Part shown: in pieces, positions 1 through 7,321 of the stretch
Layout of the letters: each line of letters starts with the position of its first letter
Position numbering within the stretch: the stretch's first letter is position 1
Origin: Acidobacteriota bacterium
GTDB lineage: Bacteria > Acidobacteriota > Blastocatellia > Pyrinomonadales > Pyrinomonadaceae
Length of the DNA stretch: 35,876 nt
Direction: 5' to 3'
Assembly: GCA_019639235.1 (NCBI GenBank)
Contig: JAHBSG010000032.1
Coordinates: 1 to 35,876 of the forward strand
Position numbers and translations under genes: made by a program
Notes under the pieces: model-generated
Database searches by the model: none
What the model saw: the letters and a program-made list of their open reading frames with translations, nothing else
What the model was told of the DNA's origin: nothing

Positions 1-101
1 GTCACCAGTCCCGTGTAAAAATCGTAACCCGTGTTCGAGGTCCTCGCGAGCGGCGTCCCATGCGCCGCAATGGTCTGAGTCGGGTAAAGCCCATAGTCCG
101 G
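1..101 (-). pseudogene. RHS/YD-repeat protein fragment, running off the left edge
   Basis: Read on the minus strand, the frame is open from just after a TAG at 102-104 to the left end of the window. The peptide contains GLYPTQTI, then a stretch ending YDFYTGLV, the kind of wording found in YD-repeat segments that precede the RHS core. No start codon is visible, so this is either an internal RHS piece left by recombination or the middle of another rhs gene lying mostly outside the window. It lies downstream of the immunity-like genes and in the same orientation, which fits a tandem RHS locus. The assignment rests on a short peptide. Confidence 0.45.
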
Positions 102-136
102 CTACTGAACATTCATCACTTCGTTCAATGCGAACT

Positions 137-553
137 CTACAAACCCAAATCTGGAAATTGCCCGGTCAATGACTCTTTCTTGAGCACCTGATCGATGGCC
201 TCCCTCAGGTGTGGCTCGATCCCTCGGACTGTTTCTCTAAACGAGTCAAAGTGAAACCTGATCTCGTTTTCAACCAAAGCATCAGCATGGTCGGGAGCTT
301 CGACCATTATTCGCGGCAATTCTTCCAGCAGTGCAAGCTGGCGATCCTGTGGTTTCGCCGTACTAAGAACACTGATGACGCTTTCCTGCACTTCATAATC
401 CTCATCGGTTACGAAAGTTCTCATTAAGTGTCGGCAGGCTTCAAGGTCGCATCGATATTTCGCTTCCTCGACAACTGACGCGTATTCAAGAGCTTCCTGC
501 TTATCGTTCCAGTTCCGGAGTTCTAATACTCGTTGTTTCCAATCACTGTCCAT
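137..553 (-). CDS. Hypothetical protein, possible orphan immunity protein
   Basis: A 138-residue, acidic, mostly helical-looking soluble protein with no signal peptide or membrane segment. I do not recognise the family. The alternation of helical stretches (for example around EVQESVISVLSTA and PRIMVEAPDHADALVENE) resembles a small HEAT-like immunity protein. Context supports this: it is the last of three small same-strand genes downstream of an RHS toxin module, and its start overlaps a possible toxin tail (523-624). The ATG at 551-553 is the chosen start. Base composition is A+T-richer than in the metabolic genes further right, as for the neighbouring cassettes. The immunity role is inferred from position only. 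Confidence 0.6.
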   Translation of the reverse strand: MDSDWKQRVLELRNWNDKQEALEYASVVEEAKYRCDLEACRHLMRTFVTDEDYEVQESVISVLSTAKPQDRQLALLEELPRIMVEAPDHADALVENEIRFHFDSFRETVRGIEPHLREAIDQVLKKESLTGQFPDLGL

Positions 554-624
554 ATTTCGTAGTGTCTCAGATCTTGCCGCGTTCGCTGCTGTTTACCAGT
601 GGTAATTGTGTCGGCATGCGCCAC
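523..624 (-). pseudogene. Possible remnant of a toxin C-terminal tail
   Basis: After the TAG of the upstream immunity gene (640-642) the same frame stays open to a TAG at 523-525. From a GTG at 622-624 it encodes about 33 residues including TTGKQQRTR and LRHYEIW. It overlaps the first 31 bases of the next immunity-like gene. The arrangement (short tail, then overlapping immunity gene) matches displaced toxin tips in RHS loci, but the peptide is short and the family is not identified, so this could be chance. Confidence 0.2.
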
Positions 625-639
625 TAAATCGATAGCGGT

Positions 640-1146
640 CTACTCGAAGTCTGGATAAAAGAAACTATATTTTCCGGTTTTCATTCTCTCTACCACATCG
701 GATGGTGTCACAACTATCCCTATTTCAGCGATTCGGTGTTCTCCGTTTAGCTTCCCAACTTCCTTAAACTGTCCGCCGATTTGCCAAACGTACCAACGAT
801 CTGAAACACGGATCGGTGCAGCTCCCTCTTTGTGCCCATAGTCTTCGGTTCTTCGAAACAGTATGTTATTGAGATCTCCAACGTCGCCTGACGTCCCCAC
901 TTTCTCCCAATAGTCAAGCTTTACGCCCCATTTCGTGACGCAGTGAGCATAGAATTCTACTTCTCCTCGCACAATTTCCTCCAGGTCAGGATCGGCATCG
1001 ATTGGGTACTCCTTCTTGAATGCCCGGATCACATCACTATTCAGTTGTGTAGGGTCGAAGGCTATCAACTGAAAGTACTTCCTATTTTTCTCATTGATTC
1101 GTACTGAGAAGATATCGCCTATCTTCGTAACTACTCTTTTCTTCAT
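640..1146 (-). CDS. Imm26-like immunity protein (polymorphic toxin system)
   Basis: A 168-residue soluble protein. The N-terminal KIGDIFSV followed by a beta-rich segment, and a later RWYVWQIGG, resemble the Imm26 family of antidotes to RHS/CDI-type toxins; this is recalled similarity, not a search. The ATG at 1144-1146 is preferred because GGAAT lies seven bases upstream; a TTG at 1168-1170 would add eight residues. The ATG overlaps the stop of a 41-codon toxin-tail remnant as ATGA (1143-1146), the usual translational coupling of toxin and immunity genes. The cognate toxin is otherwise missing, so the gene appears to be an orphan antidote. It is A+T-rich relative to the rest of the window. 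Confidence 0.6.
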   Translation of the reverse strand: MKKRVVTKIGDIFSVRINEKNRKYFQLIAFDPTQLNSDVIRAFKKEYPIDADPDLEEIVRGEVEFYAHCVTKWGVKLDYWEKVGTSGDVGDLNNILFRRTEDYGHKEGAAPIRVSDRWYVWQIGGQFKEVGKLNGEHRIAEIGIVVTPSDVVERMKTGKYSFFYPDFE

Positions 1147-1268
1147 GGATTTATTCCGTATCGTTTCCAATACTTTTGCGCAATCTCATTTCTCTTATTC
1201 AATAATGTTCCTCCGTACTTTCCCAACCCGTGCTTAAGAATCAGTCGCTGTTCCCATTCACGAGTCAT
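1143..1268 (-). pseudogene. Orphan toxin-tip remnant (C-terminal 41 residues)
   Basis: An open frame of 41 codons plus stop. It begins at an ATG (1266-1268) preceded by an in-frame TGA seven codons upstream, and ends in a TGA overlapping the start of the Imm26-like gene. The peptide starts TREWEQRLILKHG, contains GGTLLNKRNEI and ends YWKRYGINP, a wording typical of the extreme C terminus of RHS/polymorphic toxins. No catalytic core precedes it, so it reads as the last part of a displaced toxin whose body was lost by recombination while its immunity gene was kept. Confidence 0.5.
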
Positions 1269-1294
1269 GAATTTTTCAATTAGCGTTCAATCAG

Positions 1295-1711
1295 CTACGT
1301 GTTCAAAACATCGAAATGCATTAAGCACAATCGCAATTCCTTAGCGCTTTTTAATAACTGTCTCTCCACCTCTCCGTTTGCGACATACTTTGAAAAGTAC
1401 TCCGAATTTGAAATGATTTCATTCTTATCCACGTTTGGAAGAGTAATTCTATTCAGTTGACTCAAATGCAGCGTTTTCGTCTTATCGTCATAATCCGGTA
1501 ATTCTCCGTTCTCCAATCTAAAGACGATGATTTGTAGATAATCCTCAATGTTTTCGTAGGATATAGAAACAACCTTAGATTGATCCCGGTATTGCACATC
1601 GTAGTACACATTTCCCCGCTCTTTTTCTTCAGCAACTGTCATCGCGAACTCTGACTCGAGGAAGGAAAAGAAATCTCTTACCGTGTTTATGTATTTTTTT
1701 CCGTCAATCAT
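1295..1711 (-). CDS. Putative immunity protein for the adjacent RHS toxin
   Basis: A 138-residue acidic cytoplasmic-type protein without signal or membrane segments. I do not recognise a named family. The ATG (1709-1711) overlaps the TGA of the RHS gene as ATGA, so the two are almost certainly translationally coupled. In RHS loci the gene directly after the toxin-encoding 3' end is normally the specific antidote, and that role is inferred here. The middle contains an acidic stretch (ELPDYDDKTKT), common in antidotes that bind basic nuclease toxins. The coding sequence is visibly A+T-richer than the RHS core upstream, as expected for an exchangeable tip-antidote cassette. Confidence 0.65.
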   Translation of the reverse strand: MIDGKKYINTVRDFFSFLESEFAMTVAEEKERGNVYYDVQYRDQSKVVSISYENIEDYLQIIVFRLENGELPDYDDKTKTLHLSQLNRITLPNVDKNEIISNSEYFSKYVANGEVERQLLKSAKELRLCLMHFDVLNT

Positions 1712-3000
1712 GGAGTTATCACCTTCAATGCTCCCGGATGAAGTTTTTGGTAATTCTTAATCATATTCTTCTCCATCTGGTAAAAAATGCTAGGCACTTT
1801 TCTAGCGGGATCTGCACCAATGTCAAGAATTGATCTTCCGCTTCTCATCTGCTGTAGTATCCATTTTCGGTTGTGCTGCATCATTTGGCTAGTGACTTGA
1901 TGCGGCTCTCCGGTAAATTTGGGCATATTGTTTAGGATTGTTGAACCAGGATTTCTAGAGGCGGCCACCTCGACTCTTTTCATTGTTTCCCCAATGATAG
2001 TAACTCCATCCTTCGCCTTATCGGCCTTCCGAGCAATGCCAAGAAACGGAACTACGTTGAGGAAATTATCGCGTGCGTCGCCAAATCTGCCTTGACCGAA
2101 TCTAGTTGCGGCGGCTCCAACTGCACAAGCCGAACCAATCAACGGGGCCCCTGAGCAGAGCTCATAGCTTCGAGCAATGAGCTCGACCGTTTTGAGCGGC
2201 TCATTTCGCGACGTATCAAGCCGCTGGTAGCCGGGACTGCTCGAAGAACTTGACGAACTACAGGAAGGAACGGAAACGGGACAGCCCAGCGACACCTCGG
2301 ACATGGGCCGCTGGTTCATCGTGGTCCCGAGCTCAGAGGCACTTGCAGAGGCGACGGTTTGAGTTTCGAGAAGATTCTGAGCTCCGGACAATTGTGCGAT
2401 TTGAGCGGCTTGAACGGGAGTCGGATTAGTGACTTCATAGGCGGTTCCACCGCTGTCAAACCAAATAGGAGCCCCATATTCAACCTTGCCGCTTGTTCCA
2501 CCTGTTCGCGTAGGAATAGAACAGCCCGACGCGTTATTACAAAACTGAAGTGAATCATCTACTGAGTAAGGATAACCCGAACCACATGCTCCTTCTATCC
2601 ACTTGACCGATCCGCTTTCCAAACCAGTCCGGCACCAAGTCAATCCGCTTGGGTCGGTGATGTTGACGGGGTTGTTGCCGGTGTAGATGTAGCGGTTGAA
2701 TGTCTGCGGGTTGGCGGCGGAGGCACTCGCCAGGAGCGGGTCGGGCGCAGTGAAGCGGCCGTGCCTGTTCTGGTACATCCGTGCCTCGGCAAAATCGAGC
2801 CCAGTCTCGCCGTCCTTCTCGTAACCGGTAAACCGCTGCCGTACCCGGTCGGTCCCGAAAGCGGAATACTTCAAGTTCTCCGTCCTCGGCCCAACTCCCG
2901 CACCAAGGTCCTCGCCAAAAGGCATGAAATCCCGCCTCGCAATAACCTCACCGTCCGCATTCGTAACCACCCGCGGGCTGCCGAGATGATCGGTTGTCAA
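1708..3000 (-). CDS. RHS core-domain protein with C-terminal toxin tip, 5'-truncated
   Basis: Encodes the RHS-associated core: TTDHLGSPRVVT at the start, FTGYEKDGETGLDFAEARMY, then GRFTAPDPL and NRYIYTGNNPVN up to DPSGLTW near residue 120. A variable linker with eight consecutive serines follows, and then a C-terminal tip (about residues 330-430) containing GETMKRVE, NRKWILQQMRSG and IFYQMEKNM. The tip family is not identified; a toxic effector role is inferred from position. The only start in frame is a TTG at 2998-3000. RHS-like sequence (LVAEYST) continues upstream and the frame is open to a TGA at 3184-3186, but no ATG or GTG occurs, so the long YD-repeat shell is missing. It is probably a silent or orphan cassette, or a gene cut by rearrangement near 3110. 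It overlaps its immunity gene by ATGA. Confidence 0.75.
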   Translation of the reverse strand: MTTDHLGSPRVVTNADGEVIARRDFMPFGEDLGAGVGPRTENLKYSAFGTDRVRQRFTGYEKDGETGLDFAEARMYQNRHGRFTAPDPLLASASAANPQTFNRYIYTGNNPVNITDPSGLTWCRTGLESGSVKWIEGACGSGYPYSVDDSLQFCNNASGCSIPTRTGGTSGKVEYGAPIWFDSGGTAYEVTNPTPVQAAQIAQLSGAQNLLETQTVASASASELGTTMNQRPMSEVSLGCPVSVPSCSSSSSSSSPGYQRLDTSRNEPLKTVELIARSYELCSGAPLIGSACAVGAAATRFGQGRFGDARDNFLNVVPFLGIARKADKAKDGVTIIGETMKRVEVAASRNPGSTILNNMPKFTGEPHQVTSQMMQHNRKWILQQMRSGRSILDIGADPARKVPSIFYQMEKNMIKNYQKLHPGALKVITP

Positions 3001-3316
3001 ATAACTAACCTGCGGCTTTACCGTCTCTATTTGAGTCGAGTACTCCGCAACAAGTTGCCAGATGGCATTATAGACCGCCCGGCCGGGAAATGCGTCACCA
3101 AATTGGTGTAGGTCGGAAGATACGGTGGCGGAACTAAAACTAGGCCGGTCTTTCTGTGCGGCTTCGATCTGTGGAATCTGTGGTCATGCGTCTGTTATTC
3201 AGGAGACCACAGAAGACACAGACGAGATCCACAAAAATCACAGACAAGAACCACAGACAAGCTCCCGGCTTTCTTATTTTCTTTTTTCGTGGTTAAGAAT
3301 TCCCAAGGCGGATGCC

Positions 3317-3563
3317 ACCGTCTTCGACGGTTCCCGTTTCTGATTGGGACGCGACCCACGTCTTGCGACGTGGGCTACATCAATGGCGTCGTCTTCGACG
3401 ACTCACGCGGGCCGTATCGGATGTTAAGCCCTTGCTGACGCGCGGGCCTCCGCATTTGTTCACGCCTGATGGCGTAACTCTTACGGCCGGCTAAAGCCGG
3501 GACTCAAACCTTCTACCACCCCGTCCGCCGAAGCGGCGTCCACCCCTCCTATTCAAGGAGGGG
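3317..3563. repeat. Cluster of six short perfect hairpins
   Basis: Perfect inverted repeats follow one another: ACCGTC-TTC-GACGGT (3317-3331), CCCACGTC-TTGC-GACGTGGG (3355-3374), GTCGTC-TTC-GACGAC (3388-3402), CCGGC-TAAA-GCCGG (3487-3500), CGCCG-AAG-CGGCG (3526-3538) and CCCCTCCT-ATTCA-AGGAGGGG (3543-3563). The first three share CGTCTT...GACG wording. None has a T-run, so they are not obvious terminators. They resemble REP-type intergenic hairpin elements; no associated transposase is in the window. Confidence 0.6.
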
Positions 3564-3598
3564 AGCTTTCGGAATTCGGAATCTGGCATTCCAAACTT

Positions 3599-3673
3599 CG
3601 CAACTCTCGCAACTCTCGCAACTCTCGCAACTTCGAAACTTCGCAACTTCGCAACTTCGAAACTCCGCAACTT
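3599..3673. repeat. Short tandem repeat, 9-bp then 8-bp period
   Basis: Three copies of CGCAACTCT (3599-3625) are followed by six copies of an 8-base unit, CGCAACTT alternating with CGAAACTT/CGAAACTC. The array ends 16 bases before the sigma-54-like element of the next gene. No open frame on either strand gives a plausible product, so this is probably slippage-generated intergenic sequence. Confidence 0.7.
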
Positions 3674-3688
3674 CGGCGACTCAAGTTC

Positions 3689-3704
3689 TGGCACGGGTGT
3701 TGTT
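3689..3704 (+). promoter_or_regulatory. Sigma-54-like -24/-12 element
   Basis: TGGCACG-GGTG-TTGTT matches the RpoN -24 element exactly and the -12 element except that the invariant GC is GT (GG at 3690-3691, ten bases, GT at 3702-3703). The predicted start would be near 3715, only about eleven bases before the ATG at 3726, leaving barely room for the GGAGGG ribosome site. The same GT variant precedes the subtilase gene at 7243. Confidence 0.4.
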
Positions 3705-3725
3705 AATATATCCGCGGGAGGGTTT

Positions 3726-4304
3726 ATGTTGAACAAGCTGATATTGGTAGTTGCGTTGACGGCGGTTGCCGGTGTGACGGGTGGGTTTTCACAGAACCGG
3801 CAGGTGTTGGCCGAGGCTGAAAGGGTGACGCAGGACCGATTTACGATCGGATTGCGGACGCCGAAAGGTGCCAATGTTTATGCCGTCCGCCAGCCGAATG
3901 CTCAGATGCTGGCGGCGATCGATAAGGGGCTTGACGACCTTTTCGTCATCGCCCGAAAGAACGGCTACAGCCGGCGGCTGCGCCACCGCGATTACTCGGT
4001 CTTTATCGGAAAAGCGGACCGGACGCGCGACTCGGCGGGCACATATTCGCCGGACATCGCCGTCGGGGCGGCCCAGTATGCCGGCACTGATTATGACCAG
4101 GGCGGCTTCATCTACGCTGCCGGGATGGTCATCGCCTTTAACCCGATGGCTTTCGTCATTGCCGAGCACGAACGCGCCTACGCGAGGGTCTCTGACCTCG
4201 TCCGGTTCGAGGGCGAGCACCTCGTGCTTTTCCATAACGATCGCCGAAGGTATCAGCAGACCGCTGACCACAGCCAAGGCGGCGGCCACCCGATCCTGCA
4301 ATGA
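3726..4304 (+). CDS. Secreted protein of unknown function
   Basis: A 192-residue protein with a clear signal peptide (LILVVALTAVAGVTGG, likely cleaved near residue 22). The ATG is fixed by GGAGGG five bases upstream. The mature part begins with a helical segment, has Gly/Tyr-rich stretches in the middle, and ends with a histidine-rich tail: EGEH at 162-165, FHND at 169-172, ADHSQGGGHP at 180-189. His165, His170, His182 and His188 could form a metal site, but there is no HExxH and I cannot name a family. It stands alone between a sigma-54-like element and a hairpin at 4347. Predicted periplasmic or extracellular. Confidence 0.7.
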   Translation: MLNKLILVVALTAVAGVTGGFSQNRQVLAEAERVTQDRFTIGLRTPKGANVYAVRQPNAQMLAAIDKGLDDLFVIARKNGYSRRLRHRDYSVFIGKADRTRDSAGTYSPDIAVGAAQYAGTDYDQGGFIYAAGMVIAFNPMAFVIAEHERAYARVSDLVRFEGEHLVLFHNDRRRYQQTADHSQGGGHPILQ

Positions 4305-4346
4305 CCGGACGTCCGATTTCGTATAGACAGCAACCGAAAATGTCGA

Positions 4347-4370
4347 AAGGGCCGCACCCGAGCGGCCCTT
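4347..4370 (+). terminator. Hairpin after the secreted-protein gene
   Basis: AAGGGCCGC, loop ACCCGA, GCGGCCCTT: a perfect 9-bp stem 43 bases after the stop of the 192-residue gene. There is no long T-run, so termination is probable rather than certain. Confidence 0.55.
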
Positions 4371-4420
4371 CGCGTTGATGGAAGCCCCGTTAATTGGAGC
4401 TTTATTTTGCTGCAACTCGC

Positions 4421-4436
4421 TGGCACACGCGTTGCA
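4421..4436 (+). promoter_or_regulatory. Sigma-54 promoter, near-consensus
   Basis: TGGCAC-N5-TTGCA with GG (4422-4423), ten bases, GC (4434-4435) is a full match to the RpoN -24/-12 core. The predicted transcription start is near 4447 on the plus strand. No plus-strand gene follows; the transcript would run into a hairpin at 4485-4528 and then antisense to the amidohydrolase 3' end. See the ncRNA candidate. Confidence 0.45.
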
Positions 4437-4446
4437 TCTTAGAAAG

Positions 4447-4530
4447 CGAAAACTTGGTGGAGCGGTTTTTCCGCAAAGCCAAATTAGAAAAGTCCGGTGT
4501 GAAGGGGAGAGCGCACCGGGCTTTTCTATT
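4447..4530 (+). ncRNA. Candidate small RNA between sigma-54 promoter and terminator
   Basis: From the predicted start of the 4421 promoter the sequence can fold into a stem TTGG-(internal loop)-GCGG, loop TTTTT, CCGC-(AAAG)-CCAA. It then forms a long stem, TAGAAAAGTCCGGTG pairing with CACCGGGCTTTTCTA, that ends in T-rich sequence and could act as an intrinsic terminator. No coding potential is seen. It could equally be just the 3' untranslated region and terminator of the opposite-strand amidohydrolase gene. I do not recognise an Rfam family. Confidence 0.2.
4485..4528 (-). terminator. Terminator hairpin at the amidohydrolase 3' end, possibly bidirectional
   Basis: A 15-bp stem with one G-U pair (4485-4499 with 4514-4528) encloses a 14-base loop. 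It overlaps the TAG stop of the amidohydrolase gene at 4526-4528. On both strands the 3' arm ends in CTTTTCT or a close variant. Confidence 0.65.
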
Positions 4531-6052
4531 TGCCGGCGGCGGTCCGCTTGGCGGCAGCAACCATCTCGCGAACCTCGGCGGCAAGCGTCGGCGCGTGGTA
4601 CGGAATGCCGTCCATGATCGTCCACTCGATGCCGCCGGTCTTCACCGCCTTGCCGTCGCGGATCTCTTCGACACCGAGCGGCGAGAGCACCTTGAAATTC
4701 TCAAGCGGGTTGCCGTTGACGACGATCAGGTCAGCCTTGAAGCCGACGCGGATGCGGCCGAGCTCGCTCTCTTTTCCAAGAATGCGGGCACCGTTGCTGG
4801 TCGCGTGTTTGACGACCGTTAGCGGATGAAAGCCCGCTTCCTGATGCAGCTCAAGCTCGCGGATCAGCCCAAAGCCGTAGATCTGGTAAATGAAACCCGC
4901 ATCCTCGCCGGTGCCGATGGTGCCGCCGCGTTTGCCGAACTCGTGCAGGGCGTCCATCCAGATCCGGTAATTCTCTTTCCAGAAGGTCTCATCGGTCGTG
5001 GACCAGCCGATGAAATAAGAGCCGTGGTTCGCCGGATTTGGCCGGAAGAAATCCTCAAGCACCGGATGAAGATATTCGGCAAATGCCGGGTTGGTCTGGG
5101 CACGCTGCAGGTCACGCGAAGCTTCGTAGATGACGAGCGTCGGGTTCCAAGCGACGCCCGCCTCGATCATTCCGTCAAGCACCTTCATTAGCCGTTCGCG
5201 GTCCGCCTCTCGCCAAAGCCTGCCGGCATAGCGAAAGCGATCGACCTCGTCGTTGTAGTTGTAATCCGACGGGAAATTCTGCCGGCCGCCGATGATCGCC
5301 GCATCCGGAACGCCGTACCAGTGCTCGATCGTCGTCGTGCCGAACTTGATGTCGTCCCAGGCGTTCGTTTCCTCGACGCCGGTGTGGTGCATCACCCGCA
5401 TTCCCTGCTTCTTTGCTTCGTCCATCATCGCCGCCATCAGGTCGCGATCGATGGTGTAAAGCTTGATGCCGTCATAGCCGGCGGCCTTCAGGTCGCGGAC
5501 GCGCTGACGGGCCTGCTCGGGCGTGTTGATGTTCGGCGCCGGGAATCCGCCATAGGGAAAGATCCGCGGGCCGACGAGAGTTCCGGCATTGATGCGGCGG
5601 CTGTATTCGAGGATCTTCGCGTTCGCCCAAGCGTCGCGAACGGTCGTAATGCCGCAGGCGAGCCAGAGCTTGGTCACGTACTCGACCGGCATCGGCACGC
5701 CGCCGCGTTCGTCCTGGGTGTGGCCGTGGAGGTTGATGAGCCCCGGCAGGACGTACTTGCCCGCGGCGTCTATCTCAACGTCGCCCTTGGCCGGCCGGCG
5801 AGCCCGGTTCTCCTTTGCCGCGACCGGGTCAAAAGAAGCTATCTGTGCGATGCTGTCGTTCTCAACCACAATGTCATACGGCCCGGCCGCCGGTTTGCCG
5901 CTGCCATCGACCATCATCGCCCCACGGATAACGATCCGCTTTGCCCGCTTGCCGGACACGCTCGGCGAAGCATCCTGCGGAAATACGCTGCCGACGAAAA
6001 CCGAAACCGCTGCGAGGCACAAACTCGCCGCCTTAAAAGCCGCTTTTCTCAT
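4526..6052 (-). CDS. Secreted metal-dependent amidohydrolase
   Basis: A 508-residue amidohydrolase-superfamily enzyme of the imidazolonepropionase/prolidase-like type, exported by an N-terminal signal peptide (residues 1-25). Metal and catalytic residues are in the usual order: HGH (His109, His111) after the first beta-sandwich, Lys197 in GIKLY, His222/His223, His244 in TIEHW, and Asp384 in GTGEDAG. The C-terminal part contains GSxADLIVV-like wording (GFKADLIVVNGNP), typical of the second half of the sandwich domain. The substrate cannot be assigned; secreted members often cleave C-N bonds in peptides or cyclic amides. The ATG at 6050-6052 is preceded by GAGAAAG. Its promoter must lie in the 98-bp gap shared with the divergent mdh, and a strong hairpin sits at its stop. 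Confidence 0.88.
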   Translation of the reverse strand: MRKAAFKAASLCLAAVSVFVGSVFPQDASPSVSGKRAKRIVIRGAMMVDGSGKPAAGPYDIVVENDSIAQIASFDPVAAKENRARRPAKGDVEIDAAGKYVLPGLINLHGHTQDERGGVPMPVEYVTKLWLACGITTVRDAWANAKILEYSRRINAGTLVGPRIFPYGGFPAPNINTPEQARQRVRDLKAAGYDGIKLYTIDRDLMAAMMDEAKKQGMRVMHHTGVEETNAWDDIKFGTTTIEHWYGVPDAAIIGGRQNFPSDYNYNDEVDRFRYAGRLWREADRERLMKVLDGMIEAGVAWNPTLVIYEASRDLQRAQTNPAFAEYLHPVLEDFFRPNPANHGSYFIGWSTTDETFWKENYRIWMDALHEFGKRGGTIGTGEDAGFIYQIYGFGLIRELELHQEAGFHPLTVVKHATSNGARILGKESELGRIRVGFKADLIVVNGNPLENFKVLSPLGVEEIRDGKAVKTGGIEWTIMDGIPYHAPTLAAEVREMVAAAKRTAAGK

Positions 6053-6147
6053 AATCTTTCTCTGACACGTTTGCGGGATGTTTTTTCACATCATAGAATA
6101 GTTTCTTTAACAAAACACGCTTAAATTCAACTATTTGGAGAAACTGA

Positions 6148-7083
<936 letters not shown>

Positions 7084-7111
7084 TCTTCGAACTACAACTT
7101 CAATGAACAAC

Positions 7112-7141
7112 GAGGAACGCTTTCGGGCGTTCCTCTTTTTT
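7112..7141 (+). terminator. Intrinsic terminator of mdh
   Basis: GAGGAACGC, loop TTTCGG, GCGTTCCTC: a perfect 9-bp stem followed immediately by six T residues, 29 bases after the mdh stop. Confidence 0.92.
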
Positions 7142-7242
7142 CGGTCAAAATGACCGGGCAATTCGTTCAACCTGCCACAGGTGACCAATCTGACCAACCT
7201 CACGAATCTCTCTAATTCGTTGTATTTCAACATTTAGCTGAG

Positions 7243-7258
7243 TGGCACGAGCCTTGTT
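7243..7258 (+). promoter_or_regulatory. Sigma-54-like -24/-12 element before the subtilase gene
   Basis: TGGCACG-AGCC-TTGTT: GG (7244-7245), ten bases, GT (7256-7257), the same GT variant of the -12 element as at 3689. The predicted start near 7269 would give a 5' leader of about 52 bases with a CGGCC-ATAG-GGCCG hairpin and an AGGAG ribosome site before the ATG at 7322. Confidence 0.45.
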
Positions 7259-7321
7259 AATGGGAACAGCGGCCATAGGGCCGTTTTCCACACAAGACTT
7301 GGGAAACAGGAGCTAAACGAA

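Larger units (their letters stand above)
3184..3725. other. Non-coding gap rich in small palindromes
   Basis: No convincing gene lies between the open RHS frame and the ATG at 3726. The left part (about 3150-3260) repeats short words built on CACAGA and CCACAGA. The middle holds a series of perfect short hairpins and the right part a short tandem repeat, each listed separately. A sigma-54-like element lies at the right end. Predicted open frames here are short and have no recognisable content. Confidence 0.6.

Noticed and set aside
2225..2256. Run of eight serine codons in the RHS linker as a possible phase-variable repeat
   Set aside because: The codons are mixed rather than a uniform DNA repeat, so slippage is unlikely. 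It is best read as a flexible linker.
3599..3673. Regular repeats resembling a CRISPR array
   Set aside because: Units are only 8-9 bases with no spacers, and no cas genes are nearby.
4447..4480. CGCAAAGCCA word suggesting a cyclic-di-GMP-I (GEMM) riboswitch
   Set aside because: The word falls inside a stem rather than in the required junction, the GNRA-capped P2 hairpin and receptor are missing, and no downstream gene exists on that strand.
3789..4625. Long minus-strand open frame of 278 codons
   Set aside because: It is a shadow of the secreted-protein gene on the plus strand, crosses two hairpins, and its translation is Arg/Ala-rich without domain content.
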